Positions 1 to 9,249 of a DNA stretch of 64,000 nucleotides are shown piece by piece. The stretch comes from Vibrio jasicida CAIM 1864 = LMG 25398 (GTDB lineage: Bacteria; Pseudomonadota; Gammaproteobacteria; Enterobacterales; Vibrionaceae): contig NZ_BAOG01000026.1 of the NCBI RefSeq assembly GCF_000400365.1, positions 31,625 to 95,624 on the forward strand. The letters run 5' to 3'. How positions within the stretch are numbered: the first letter of the stretch is position 1; each line of letters opens with the position of its first letter. Both the position numbers and the translations under genes were made by a program. The notes under the pieces were generated by a model that saw nothing but the letters and a program-made list of their open reading frames with translations, was not told the DNA's origin and searched no databases.

Positions 1-668
1 ATGCTCATGCCTTGAATTGAGAACTTCTTATCAATCACTTTCACTGCACGTTGCGTAACAAGCGTAATCACTAAGTAAATTGCAGCGGCCGTTGCATACC
101 ATGTAAAGGCTTCGTGCGTGGCGGCTGATGTTAACTGCGCTTGCTTCAACAAGTCCGTTACACCAATCAATGATACAAGTGCGGTATCTTTTAGCAGAAC
201 CAACCATTGGTTAGTTAAACCTGGCAGTGCATGCCTTACTGCTTGTGGCAAAACAATTCGAACAAAAGCGTGTGCTTGACTGATGCCGAGTGCACTTGCT
301 GCCTCTCTTTGCCCTCTTCCAACCGCTTTCAATGCGCCACGTAGAGTTTGAGAAGCATAAGAAGCGAAGATCAATGACAACGCCACCACGCCAGACAAGA
401 ACGGGCTAACTTCAATAAAGTCGCCGGTGATTAAAAACAAAACCTGCGTCGAACCAAAATAGATAAATAACACGACAAGGATTTCTGGCAAGCCACGTAC
501 AATCGTCACAAACGCCGTCATTGGCCATTTAACGAAAACACGGCGAGACATTTCACCACTGGCGAATACCACTGCCAGAATCAAACCGACTAAAAGGCTT
601 GTGAAGGCTAGCTGGACAGTCATCCAACTAGCTTGAACAAGCGATAAAGAATAACCCGTTAGTGCCAT
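1..668 (-). CDS. artQ: Arginine ABC transporter permease ArtQ (3' end off window)
   Basis: Inner-membrane permease of a polar amino acid (arginine) ABC importer. The frame opens at an ATG (666-668) and stays open to the left edge, about 222 codons; ArtQ/HisQ-type permeases are usually 225-240 residues, so only a few C-terminal residues are missing. The translation is rich in membrane helices and carries the permease loop for ATPase contact, with the core EAASALGIS followed by RIVLPQAVR. It begins one base after the artI stop, so the two genes are cotranscribed and probably translationally coupled. Order artP-artI-artQ matches the enterobacterial art operon, and artM is expected just off the window. 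Family assignment is firm; the exact substrate is inferred from the binding protein. Confidence 0.9.
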   Translation of the reverse strand, partial: MALTGYSLSLVQASWMTVQLAFTSLLVGLILAVVFASGEMSRRVFVKWPMTAFVTIVRGLPEILVVLFIYFGSTQVLFLITGDFIEVSPFLSGVVALSLIFASYASQTLRGALKAVGRGQREAASALGISQAHAFVRIVLPQAVRHALPGLTNQWLVLLKDTALVSLIGVTDLLKQAQLTSAATHEAFTWYATAAAIYLVITLVTQRAVKVIDKKFSIQGMS

Positions 669-669
669 A

Positions 670-1401
670 TTACTTACCGAAGTACTTGTTGTAGATTACG
701 TCGTATTGGCCGTTCGCTTTCACTGTTTTCAGAGCCGTGTTCAGCTTGTTCACTAGCTCGTCGTTACCTTTGTTTACTGCGATACCGAAACCGTTACCGA
801 AGTATTTAGGGTTAGTAACGTGCTCACCCACGTACGCTAGGTTATCTTCTTTCTTGAACCATTCTGCTACGACTGCTGTGTCACCGAATACAGAATCAAT
901 ACGGCCATTCTTCATATCGATGAATGCGTCTTGGTAGCTTGAGTAAGGAACCGCTGTTACGCCTGGCATTTGCTCAATCAGGTAGCTTTGGTGTGTTGAA
1001 CCATTTTGAACACCAACACGCTTACCTTCTAGTGCTTTTTGATCGGCCACTTTTTCTTTGATAGAAACAAACGCTGCTGAGTTGTCGTAGTAAGGGTCAG
1101 AAAAGTTCACTTGCTCCAAACGCGCGTCAGTAATATCCATTGCAGAGATAGCCGCATCGTAACGCTTGAATTTTAATGCAGGGATCAGGCTGTCAAAAGA
1201 TTGGTTGTGGAAGGTACATTTTGCTTCCATTTCTTTACATAGTGCGTTCGCCAGATCCACATCAAAACCTTGAATTTGGTTGTTTTCATCCATGTATTCG
1301 AACGGTGCGTAAGTCGCTTCCATCGCGAATTTGATCTCTTCTTGTGCTGCTGCGTTCGCTGAGACAAGACCGATTAGTGAAGCTAGTAGAATCTTTTTCA
1401 T
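670..1401 (-). CDS. artI: Arginine-binding periplasmic protein ArtI/ArtJ
   Basis: Periplasmic solute-binding protein of 243 residues for an arginine ABC importer. Residues 1-19 form a Sec signal peptide ([19 protein letters not shown]), followed by a type II SBP_bac_3 fold. The mature start ([13 protein letters not shown]) and the stretches [25 protein letters not shown] and GVQNGSTHQ closely follow E. coli ArtI/ArtJ. The last six residues, NKYFGK, are also family-typical. GGAG sits eight bases before the ATG. It lies between artP (88-base gap) and artQ (one-base gap). A separate promoter in the 88-base gap is possible but I see no clear one. Confidence 0.92.
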   Translation of the reverse strand: MKKILLASLIGLVSANAAAQEEIKFAMEATYAPFEYMDENNQIQGFDVDLANALCKEMEAKCTFHNQSFDSLIPALKFKRYDAAISAMDITDARLEQVNFSDPYYDNSAAFVSIKEKVADQKALEGKRVGVQNGSTHQSYLIEQMPGVTAVPYSSYQDAFIDMKNGRIDSVFGDTAVVAEWFKKEDNLAYVGEHVTNPKYFGNGFGIAVNKGNDELVNKLNTALKTVKANGQYDVIYNKYFGK

Positions 1402-1489
1402 TGCAATACTCCGTGTGTACTTAGTGGGCTGACACTCGCAATGACAGCCGAGCTTATCTGTTAAATAGACTGAACTTTAAAAACGTAAT

Positions 1490-2218
1490 TTAGTGATTTA
1501 GGTAATCGGCAAACTGAGTGGTTTGCGGATTAACAAATGCGTCGTGCGTGCCGTGTTCTACGATGTGTCCTTGTTCTAGGTATAGAACATGGCTCGCGAT
1601 TTTCTTGGCGAAATCCACCTCGTGGGTCACAACTACTTGTGTAATTCCGGTTTCGCTTAAATCATTAATAATTTTGACCACTTGATTCGTGATTTCAGGG
1701 TCAAGTGCTGCGGTAGGCTCATCAAAGAGCAACACGTCTGGTTTCATCATCAGTGCGCGGGCAATCGCCACACGTTGTTGCTGACCGCCAGAAAGTTGCA
1801 TCGGCCATGCATCCGCTTTGTCTGCCAAATGCAGCGTTGCGAGAATTTGCATTGCCTGCTTCTTCGCTTCTTCTTTATCCATGCCAGAAACTTTTACCGG
1901 AGCCTCAATCAGGTTCTCCATCACTGTCATGTGTGGCCATAGGTTGTACTGTTGGAACACCATGCCCACTTTACGACGAAGCGCTAAACCTTGCTTCTCT
2001 TTGATTTCAGTTGAAAAGTCGAATGCGTCATCAGCGATGTTTAACTGGCCGTTATCCGCCCCTTCAAGAAGGTTAAGAACACGTAGTAGAGAGCTCTTCC
2101 CTGCACCACTTGGACCGAGTAACACCAGCGTTTCACCGCTTTCACAATTAAAACTGACATCGTGTAGAACTTGGGTATCGCCGTAAGACTTATTGATACT
2201 TTTAACTTGAATACTCAT
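1490..2218 (-). CDS. artP: Arginine ABC transporter ATP-binding protein ArtP
   Basis: Cytoplasmic ATPase of the arginine importer, 242 residues from the preferred start. Walker [10 protein letters not shown]-loop [12 protein letters not shown], signature [15 protein letters not shown], Walker B VLLFDEP and switch histidine VVVTHE are all intact. An in-frame ATG lies five codons upstream (2233). I chose the downstream ATG because the protein then starts [13 protein letters not shown], as E. coli ArtP does (MSIQLNGINCFYG); neither start has a strong ribosome-binding site. First gene of the visible art operon. Confidence 0.9.
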   Translation of the reverse strand: MSIQVKSINKSYGDTQVLHDVSFNCESGETLVLLGPSGAGKSSLLRVLNLLEGADNGQLNIADDAFDFSTEIKEKQGLALRRKVGMVFQQYNLWPHMTVMENLIEAPVKVSGMDKEEAKKQAMQILATLHLADKADAWPMQLSGGQQQRVAIARALMMKPDVLLFDEPTAALDPEITNQVVKIINDLSETGITQVVVTHEVDFAKKIASHVLYLEQGHIVEHGTHDAFVNPQTTQFADYLNH

Positions 2219-2520
2219 GCTGCCATACTGCATTAATTGTCATCTGGGAGTTATACTAGCAAGAAAGAGATTTTATGCAATAAAAATGTATAAAAATTTA
2301 GATTGTTAATTTTTTGTATGAGAATAAACCACCAAAGCAGAGCATCTGACTAGTTAGATTTTAGATATGCACACACCGCAATTGTTATATCGATCAATTA
2401 TTTCAACATTTATTGTGATTTACGTTGCATATGACTAGTTTATTCAACACGATGTACTAGACTCTGTTTTGTAAAATTCCTCTCGCGAGTATTAAGCATA
2501 AATTAAGGCAGGCAACACCT

Positions 2521-3450
2521 ATGGATTACGACCTTGAGCATTTTTTTAATATGTCTATCGATTTGTGTTGCGTTGCCACTCTTGAGGGGCAATTTAAATA
2601 TGTCAATGATGCCTTTGAAAAAACACTTGGTTGGTCAAAAGTTGAATTAGTAGACAGAGACTTCATGCAATTTGTTCATCCAGAAGATATACAAGCAACA
2701 ATTCAAGAAGTATCAAAATTATCATTAGGTATACCTACAATTGCATTTCGCAATAGATACATTTGTTCATCGGGAAACTACAAAGATCTGCTATGGACTT
2801 CGAATCCAGAAAGAAAAACAGGGTTGTTATACGCGGTAGCCAAGGACATTACTTCTGAAAAAAACTCAAGCAGCTATTCTGACCTCAACAATAAGCAACT
2901 AGTTAGTATGAATAAGTCGTTGCAAGAAATGGCGTATAAAGATCCCCTGACAGGTTTATTTAATAGAAGAAAGTTTCTTGAGAGTATTTTTGAATTTATT
3001 ATGCGAGGCGATCACACCTTCTCACTAGTACTTGTTGATATTGATAACTTTAAAACTTTTAACGACCTATACGGGCACCTAGCAGGAGATGAAATTCTCA
3101 CCATAATTTCAAGCTTACTAAATAATACTAAGCGTATTGATGACATCATTGCTCGATATGGAGGAGAAGAATTCATTTTATTGTTACCACGAACCGATGA
3201 GTTATCCGCTCTGGGTTTGATACGCAGATTACAAAACGCTCTCTACAAACTAAAATCACCTTATAAAAAGGTTACTTGTAGTTTTGGAGCGACTACTTTT
3301 ACAAAAAACTCCTCACATCTATCTTATGGGGTGGCAAATCACATTGTTAAAGACTTGATTCACCAAGCAGACTTAGCTCTATACCACTCCAAAAATACCG
3401 GCAGAGACAAAGCAACACACTTCAGGTTAATCCACGGCTCAACTGATTAG
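2521..3450 (+). CDS. PAS-GGDEF diguanylate cyclase
   Basis: Predicted cytoplasmic diguanylate cyclase of 309 residues making c-di-GMP from two GTP. Residues 1-115 are a PAS sensor domain (FKYVNDAFEKTLGWS, HPEDI). Residues 135-305 are a GGDEF domain starting at DPLTGLFNRR (141-150). The active-site loop is GGEEF at 214-218. The product-inhibition I-site RxxD is present as RIDD at 205-208, exactly five residues before the loop, so an active, feedback-inhibited enzyme is expected. No transmembrane segment or signal peptide. The gene stands alone between divergent artP and the next secreted-protein gene. The PAS ligand cannot be read from sequence. Confidence 0.92.
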   Translation: MDYDLEHFFNMSIDLCCVATLEGQFKYVNDAFEKTLGWSKVELVDRDFMQFVHPEDIQATIQEVSKLSLGIPTIAFRNRYICSSGNYKDLLWTSNPERKTGLLYAVAKDITSEKNSSSYSDLNNKQLVSMNKSLQEMAYKDPLTGLFNRRKFLESIFEFIMRGDHTFSLVLVDIDNFKTFNDLYGHLAGDEILTIISSLLNNTKRIDDIIARYGGEEFILLLPRTDELSALGLIRRLQNALYKLKSPYKKVTCSFGATTFTKNSSHLSYGVANHIVKDLIHQADLALYHSKNTGRDKATHFRLIHGSTD

Positions 3451-3723
3451 GTCTTCACTTTGAACCAACAATTGCTACTATCTAACTCTCTCATTTTGAG
3501 AAAAATCTCGCGTAGCAAATCCCCTATCCTTCAAGATTCAAAATTGAGAATGCCCATACTTACTTTAGAAGAAGCTGATTCACAAAGATTATTCGAACCA
3601 TAAAGAATTTATAAAGCAGTTACATTCCGGCCATTTCTTGAATTGGTCATACCTATCGCTAATACTTTTCTCGTATTTTGACTCGCAATTTGAGTTATCG
3701 ACGTTTTTGATAGGGACAAATCA

Positions 3724-5946
3724 ATGATGAAGCCATATCGTCTTGCGCTTGGTTCTTTGAGCCTTCTTTCGCCTACTATTTTGGCCAGCACTGCGGTCAT
3801 ATTACCCGGACTACATGAGCAAGGTATCGATTTGCGAGACACTCCTGTTTCCGCTGCCGCGGCACTTGAATGGGAGTTGGATAATGCCGATGTTGTATTT
3901 GGTGCTTATCAAAACAAAAGTGATAACGAACGCGTTAACGCCATTGGTTACATGTACAACCAAAAACTAGAGCTCAATTCGAGTTGGCTGGAAAACACAA
4001 TTCGTAATCAAGCAGACTTAAATGGCATCGATTACGAAGATTACTTTCTGCATTTTTCTGAAGACACCATCATTGCAGAAGTCGATAAAACCCATGGTGA
4101 AAACACATTGCTCAATCGAAAACCAATGATTGTCGGTTATACAGCAAGTGCCGACCATGCCGGTTTTTCGCTCTACCAGCAACCGCCTTGGGATGCAGAT
4201 GTGTTTGAACAAACCAATAATGGTGGCGCATTGTATGTCTACCATTCCGAGCAGTTCGACCGCTTAGTATTTAAATTCTCTCAGTTTGCTCAAGGCGGCA
4301 CTTTCAAGATTGAGTACCCTTCTGCCGCCAATGCATTTGGTCAAGTATCGCAATGGAAAAGCGTCAATATTAAGAAAGACAAAACCGAAAACATGACCAA
4401 AAACCAAACCGTCATTTGGTCGGTTCCTTCAGATTGGATTCGAGCTACCACCCATGATGGTAGCGGATTGAGCTATGGCGGTGGTCAGTATTTTGGCTCG
4501 ACGTTTTTGCGCGATGGAGGGCGTTTATACACGATTAAAATTACTTGGCAAGGTGACAACGTCGATCATCGCCCTCGCTTAAAAGAAGTGAAGTTAAAAA
4601 ACACCTTCAAGATCGTGAACCTGTCCGATGCACCAACAACAACGTACAACGGTCAATCTATTGAAGGGTGGCGGAAAATCCGTGGTTTTGACAAATCAGC
4701 AGACTTAAATCAAGACAACTATCTCTCTTGGAGTGAGTATAAAAATCGCACGAACAAGCAAGCCACTGCCCGCTTCCGATGGGAATCTCGCGTGATCCCA
4801 TTTGGTCGTATGTGGAACCAAAGCTCATCATGGGCACTGACCAATCTTACCAATCCACAATTTGCTCAAGCAATGCATAATTATTATCAAACAGAGTGGG
4901 CACAACAAGGTTTGAATGGTGCTTACAATGACGATACGAACAAACTCATCGGTCCCAATCAGTTTTATGTTTACTCTGGTGGTACTGTTGAGGAACTAGG
5001 CTTTGTGGCCGGTAGTGAAGATGCCGATGAGCTCTATAAAGCACAGTTCTCGGCATTTTTAAACAAACTCGCGACACTGCACATAGATTCGTTGATTGGC
5101 CTAAACATTGGGACAGCAAATCTGTACGGAAGAAATGGTCAGTCACACTTAATCAACGCCGGTTCATTGTATCTACGTGAGCACTATCTATTTCCTTCTA
5201 CGGGCTTTAGCGGCTATGCCGGTTTAGCCAAATTTTGGGATAATTCAGCTCTAGCCAAAGCCGATCAAAAGGTGATTTTTCAAGCGACAACTCGTCATGG
5301 TCGCGTTCAATACTTTGGTAACACGGAAGAGAATTGGAAACAGGACCAATATTCTGCACTGGCCGCGTTCTATTTAAACCATCATCCTGACCGTAGCTAC
5401 TTTAACCAATGGAACAGCAGTTATCAGTACGGAAGTAATAACACCACCGCCGATAACTTTTGGAAGGCTGGTGTACCAAAGAATATTGCTTATCAACCTA
5501 GTGCATTGCTTGCTATCGATTTAGGAGCCCCAGCGAATCAAGTCCCAGAGAATATGATGGCGACCCCGTTAATGATGTCCACCAGCACGCCTACTCCTTC
5601 GGATTACACCATCATTGGTGATTCAACTATGAATGAAGTCGTTCATGCCGATCTTCCTGATGGGTTAGCTTACGTATTGCCTACCTATACATACTTTGCT
5701 TATCAGTCAGAAACCAATGTAGTCCCTCAAGGCCCAACAGAAATGGTGTTAGCTCGTGAGTTCAGCAAAGGCAGAGTGTTGTACCGCACCGACTTTTTCG
5801 GCAAGAGCGTGGACTATTTCTCTGCGCCGAAAATCACCATCCATTTAGATAAGCCAATGAGACCAATAGATAGAAATGGCAACATTGGCGAGTATGTATC
5901 GCAAATAGAGATTGGAGGTTATGAAGGGCTGTTTTTGCTGTATTGA
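3724..5946 (+). CDS. Large secreted EF-hand protein of unknown function
   Basis: I do not recognise the family of this 740-residue protein. The N-terminus (MMKPYRLALGSLSLLSPTILA) is a signal peptide, so it is periplasmic or secreted. Residues about 100-300 look like beta-sandwich segments rich in W, Y and G. Residues 327-338 (DLNQDNYLSWSE) form a complete EF-hand/dockerin-like calcium loop, with D327, N329, D331, S335 and E338 as likely ligands. The C-terminus ends in a beta-rich segment (QIEIGGYEGLFLLY) similar in pattern to the final strands of many glycoside hydrolases. A carbohydrate-active role is therefore an inference only. An AGGGA ribosome-binding site precedes the ATG. It is a single-gene unit. 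Confidence 0.7.
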   Translation: MMKPYRLALGSLSLLSPTILASTAVILPGLHEQGIDLRDTPVSAAAALEWELDNADVVFGAYQNKSDNERVNAIGYMYNQKLELNSSWLENTIRNQADLNGIDYEDYFLHFSEDTIIAEVDKTHGENTLLNRKPMIVGYTASADHAGFSLYQQPPWDADVFEQTNNGGALYVYHSEQFDRLVFKFSQFAQGGTFKIEYPSAANAFGQVSQWKSVNIKKDKTENMTKNQTVIWSVPSDWIRATTHDGSGLSYGGGQYFGSTFLRDGGRLYTIKITWQGDNVDHRPRLKEVKLKNTFKIVNLSDAPTTTYNGQSIEGWRKIRGFDKSADLNQDNYLSWSEYKNRTNKQATARFRWESRVIPFGRMWNQSSSWALTNLTNPQFAQAMHNYYQTEWAQQGLNGAYNDDTNKLIGPNQFYVYSGGTVEELGFVAGSEDADELYKAQFSAFLNKLATLHIDSLIGLNIGTANLYGRNGQSHLINAGSLYLREHYLFPSTGFSGYAGLAKFWDNSALAKADQKVIFQATTRHGRVQYFGNTEENWKQDQYSALAAFYLNHHPDRSYFNQWNSSYQYGSNNTTADNFWKAGVPKNIAYQPSALLAIDLGAPANQVPENMMATPLMMSTSTPTPSDYTIIGDSTMNEVVHADLPDGLAYVLPTYTYFAYQSETNVVPQGPTEMVLAREFSKGRVLYRTDFFGKSVDYFSAPKITIHLDKPMRPIDRNGNIGEYVSQIEIGGYEGLFLLY

Positions 5947-5967
5947 TTAGGCATGCCAAGCATAGCG

Positions 5968-5995
5968 TTGACTTCCACTCTTTCCCAATTCTAAT
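5968..5995 (+). promoter_or_regulatory. Candidate sigma70 promoter for the betaine-type binding protein gene
   Basis: TTGACT (5968-5973) and TCTAAT (5990-5995) are separated by 16 bases, each one mismatch from consensus. Transcription would start near 6002, giving an untranslated leader of about 150 bases before the start at 6152. No other promoter-like pair was as good in this gap. Confidence 0.4.
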
Positions 5996-6151
5996 TGCTG
6001 ATTTCGGCGTTAACGGGAGAGCGCGGGCCTAACGTTTTAATCTTCCGATTCTCTTCGTTTTCAACTTCACAGATAACGCCCTGTTCTCTGAATCTTCATA
6101 AACCTTGTGGATATACTGAATCAAATGACAATGATAAGGGAATTCAGTCAC

Positions 6152-7147
6152 ATGAAGACAACACCGTCTGTTCTTTCCGTTTTGCTGCTGTCCGCTTTTT
6201 CTGCTCAATCCTATGCTAGTGAATGTGGTGAAATCACCATAGCGGATATGAACTGGAACTCGGCGAGTTTAATGGCGCACATCGACCAGTTCATTCTTAA
6301 TGAAGGCTACCAATGCGATGCAGAACTTATCCCGGGTGATAGCGTACCGACTGGCACCTCAATGATTGAAAAAGGCCAACCTGATATTGCTCCTGAGCTA
6401 TGGACCAACGGAATTAAGGAAGCGTTAGACAAAGGCATTGCGGATAAGCGCTTGCGCATCGCTGGAGAATCTTTGGTCAATGGTGGCGAGGAAGGCTTTT
6501 GGGTTCCTTCTTATCTGCTAAAGCAGTCTCCGGAACTGGCAACCATTGAAGGTGTGATTAAACACGCCAAGTTGTTTGAGCACCCAGAAGATGACGAGAA
6601 ATTTGCGTTCTACAGCTGCCCTGCCGGTTGGACGTGCCAAATCACCTCCGGGCACTTATTTGATGCTATGGAACTCGAGAAATACGGCTTCGATATGATT
6701 GACCCAGGTTCGGGCGCGGCGCTGGCTGGCACTATCGCGAAAGCTTATGAACGTGAAAAACCTTGGTTCGGGTATTACTGGTCACCGACGCCCGTATTGG
6801 GCAAGTATGACATGGTGAAAGTCGACTTCGGCAGCGGCACAGATGTGGAAGAATACCGCAACTGTACAACGCAACCTGAGTGTGAATCTCCAAAAGTGAC
6901 CATGTACCCACCTTCACCGGTTCATACCGTTACAACCGAAGCCTTTGCCAATAAAGAGCCACAAGCTTACACCTACTTGCAAAAACGCGGGTTCACCAAT
7001 CGGCAGATGAGTCAGTTACTTGCATGGATGGAAGATAACCAAGCGGACGCAGAAGAAGCGATGTACTACTTCTTCGAAACCTATCCTGAACTATGGAAAA
7101 CATGGGTATCGACAGACGTGGCTGCGAAGGTAGAAAAAGCGATTTAA
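6152..7147 (+). CDS. Glycine betaine/proline-type ABC substrate-binding protein (orphan)
   Basis: Periplasmic binding protein of 331 residues in the OpuAC/ProX family, which binds quaternary amines such as glycine betaine or choline. It has a signal peptide ending near SAQSYASECG, then ITIADMNWNSASLMAHID, followed by DIAPELWTNG and GFWVPSYLL. I chose the ATG at 6152 because AAGGGA lies ten bases upstream and the signal peptide begins there; three earlier in-frame ATGs lack both. No permease or ATPase gene is adjacent, so it must serve a transporter encoded elsewhere. Cysteines near residues 162-169 (SCPAGWTC) and 241-248 could form disulfides. The ligand cannot be assigned. Confidence 0.85.
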   Translation: MKTTPSVLSVLLLSAFSAQSYASECGEITIADMNWNSASLMAHIDQFILNEGYQCDAELIPGDSVPTGTSMIEKGQPDIAPELWTNGIKEALDKGIADKRLRIAGESLVNGGEEGFWVPSYLLKQSPELATIEGVIKHAKLFEHPEDDEKFAFYSCPAGWTCQITSGHLFDAMELEKYGFDMIDPGSGAALAGTIAKAYEREKPWFGYYWSPTPVLGKYDMVKVDFGSGTDVEEYRNCTTQPECESPKVTMYPPSPVHTVTTEAFANKEPQAYTYLQKRGFTNRQMSQLLAWMEDNQADAEEAMYYFFETYPELWKTWVSTDVAAKVEKAI

Positions 7148-7175
7148 CTCTTTACTTACTCCCCTTGTTAACGGC

Positions 7176-8051
7176 TCAAGAATAATGCTGTGATGACAGG
7201 GGGAGACTTAACCTTTCTTTTAGCACTCGCCGTATTGCCCGATGCTCTGCACAGTCCGCGTGTCGTTTGTGATAAGCGATCTGAAACGTAAATTGGCCAC
7301 TTGGAAACGGACTCTGAAAGTAACGAATGTTGAGAGCATCTCCCCACCTTTTCGCCACCGACAAAGGCACAACACCCAAACAGTCTCGCTGAGCTACGTT
7401 AGTCAGCACGCCAAGATAAGATGATGTCACCACTTCGATTTGATTCGCTTTAATCGTCACGTTTAATGCCGCTTCATACTCAGTTTCCACACTCCAAGTG
7501 GATGAGAGAACGCAATGCTTTTCGTTGTGAAACGCATCGATATCAAGCCTTTTACCAAGCCTTGGATGATTCGCTCGACCAATAATTACAAACGGTTCTT
7601 GATGAAGGTCTTCCACAATGATTGAAGTAGGTTTATTACCAATGCTGCCAATAATGATGTCGGCTTTTCGGTGGTATAGGAAGTCACACAGCTCACCAGC
7701 ATCTTGTGTGGATTCATGAAAGATCACATTGTCGATAGGGCTTAGCCCTAATAAAGGTAAGTCACAACAATAGGCTTTGAATGATTGCGGTTTAGTCATC
7801 GCATTATCAATGATACTCAGCGCTTGTCTCAATTGTGGCAGTAGCTCTTGTGCCGTATGCGTCAGCTCAATACTTCTCCCGCTTTTTACAAATAGCTTTT
7901 TATTGGAGGCCTGTTCCAATCGCCGAATCGATGCACTGACGGCAGGTTGTGTGACACCAAGTTGCTCAGCCGCTTTAGTATAAGATTGGCTCTCCGTTAC
8001 GACGAGAAAGGTGTTGATTAGGTTCAAATCAATGGGCTTAGGCATGAGCAT
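7176..8051 (-). CDS. LysR-family transcriptional regulator
   Basis: DNA-binding regulator of about 291 residues. The N-terminal winged helix reads LNLINTFLVVTESQSYTKAAEQLGVTQPAVSASIRRLE; the rest is a LysR substrate-binding domain. The frame could extend upstream to 8096, but the helix-turn-helix normally starts within about ten residues of the N-terminus, so ATG 8051 or 8045 is more likely. The gene converges on the binding-protein gene ending at 7147 and lies 112 bases downstream of the DUF1254 genes on the same strand. The target is unknown. Confidence 0.85.
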   Translation of the reverse strand: MLMPKPIDLNLINTFLVVTESQSYTKAAEQLGVTQPAVSASIRRLEQASNKKLFVKSGRSIELTHTAQELLPQLRQALSIIDNAMTKPQSFKAYCCDLPLLGLSPIDNVIFHESTQDAGELCDFLYHRKADIIIGSIGNKPTSIIVEDLHQEPFVIIGRANHPRLGKRLDIDAFHNEKHCVLSSTWSVETEYEAALNVTIKANQIEVVTSSYLGVLTNVAQRDCLGVVPLSVAKRWGDALNIRYFQSPFPSGQFTFQIAYHKRHADCAEHRAIRRVLKERLSLPLSSQHYS

Positions 8052-8163
8052 TTGCTTCGCGTGTATTGAGTTAAAACGAAAGCGAGCCACTGCCATAAAC
8101 AGTGACTCATTATTCGTTGGTTATTGCTAATTGGTTACCGACTATTGGCAGCAAGAGACAGAA

Positions 8164-9216
8164 CTACTGCTTACCCGCCCCTTTCACCAAGCGAGAATGC
8201 TTCAAGTAGTCGTTCACCACATAGTTTTGAATCGCTTGCTTAGATGTCGGCAAGTACATTCTTAATAACCCGCTCCAACCTTCTCTGACGGTTAAGTTGT
8301 TGGCTTGTCCTTCACAGTTAAAGCGGAACGTGTAAGTACCGTCTTCATTTGGCGTCATGCGTTTGCTCGAAACCGCAAAATCATCATCTGCAATCCAGCC
8401 ATCTTTGTCGTATACCGTCATGCTGAAGAATGCGTGACGATCGTACTGAAGCGGTGGCGGATTAATGGTCAAAGAACTGCATTGCGTTTCCCCTTTGTTC
8501 CCCGGAATTTGTGGCAAGTACACCGCCGCATCAGAGGGTAAACCCGCCCATCCAGCCGAAGAGGCAATCACAAACGACATAGGATCAACTTGACCTTTGT
8601 TGCCAAAAATATCGAAGGGTTTAGGGATAAACGGACGTAACTTTTGCACCGTCGCTCGCGCAGCCAATACTTCTTTTTCAGCAAACCCTTTTGAGACGTA
8701 AGGGTGGCGAGTTTCAGCAGACAACTTAATGGCGTTTTGGTAATCATGTGCCCTCTTCAACGCCTTAGGATCTTGGTTATCAGCTGCCGCTACTCGCGTG
8801 TTTAGGAATACATGATTACCAGAGCTCAGCATATCTGGCGTCAAACGCAGTGTCTGACCCGGATAGACTTCTGCAATCGTAAAGTGGTTCTCGTCGATTA
8901 CCTGAACAATCGCATATTCATCGTACTCAGGCATGGTAATGGTTGCCGATTTGGTGACATCCAGTATTGCATGGCTGTACATCGTGTCTTCGTTTTCACG
9001 AATCACGAACTGGTGATCTTTGCTCGATGGGATGCGATTGTGCTTATAGGCATTAACTGGCACTTCTTTTTGCAAACGCGTCATATACCAATCTGTTTCT
9101 TTCGTTGGCTGATCGGAAAAATCAGTGACAACATTGTCCAAAGTTGCTTCTTTCGCTTGTAACCCTGTCGTAAACATCAAAGTAAGGGTCGATAACGCTA
9201 GTATCGTTTTGTTCAT
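8164..9216 (-). CDS. Periplasmic DUF1254/DUF1214 protein, paralog A
   Basis: 350-residue exported protein with a signal peptide (about residues 1-21, ending LQAKEA). It has an N-terminal DUF1254-like region (NEDTMYSHAILDVTKSATI, IVQVIDENHFT) and a C-terminal DUF1214-like region (FFSMTVYDKDGWIADD, FRFNCEG, WSGLLRMYLP). The biochemical function of these domains is not established. It follows a homolog on the same strand with a 33-base gap, so the two are probably cotranscribed. Both are likely controlled by the divergent LysR gene at 10401. Confidence 0.8.
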   Translation of the reverse strand: MNKTILALSTLTLMFTTGLQAKEATLDNVVTDFSDQPTKETDWYMTRLQKEVPVNAYKHNRIPSSKDHQFVIRENEDTMYSHAILDVTKSATITMPEYDEYAIVQVIDENHFTIAEVYPGQTLRLTPDMLSSGNHVFLNTRVAAADNQDPKALKRAHDYQNAIKLSAETRHPYVSKGFAEKEVLAARATVQKLRPFIPKPFDIFGNKGQVDPMSFVIASSAGWAGLPSDAAVYLPQIPGNKGETQCSSLTINPPPLQYDRHAFFSMTVYDKDGWIADDDFAVSSKRMTPNEDGTYTFRFNCEGQANNLTVREGWSGLLRMYLPTSKQAIQNYVVNDYLKHSRLVKGAGKQ

Positions 9217-9249
9217 AATGGTGACTCCTAAATCTGAGGGTGTGATGGG

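Noticed and set aside
2274..2291. Possible ArgR box (TATGCAATAAAAATGTAT) upstream of artP
   Set aside because: Several of the defining positions mismatch the ARG box consensus and no paired second box is clear.
3609..3842. 77-codon minus-strand frame before and inside the EF-hand protein gene
   Set aside because: Overlaps the signal-peptide region of a better gene on the other strand and has no supporting features.
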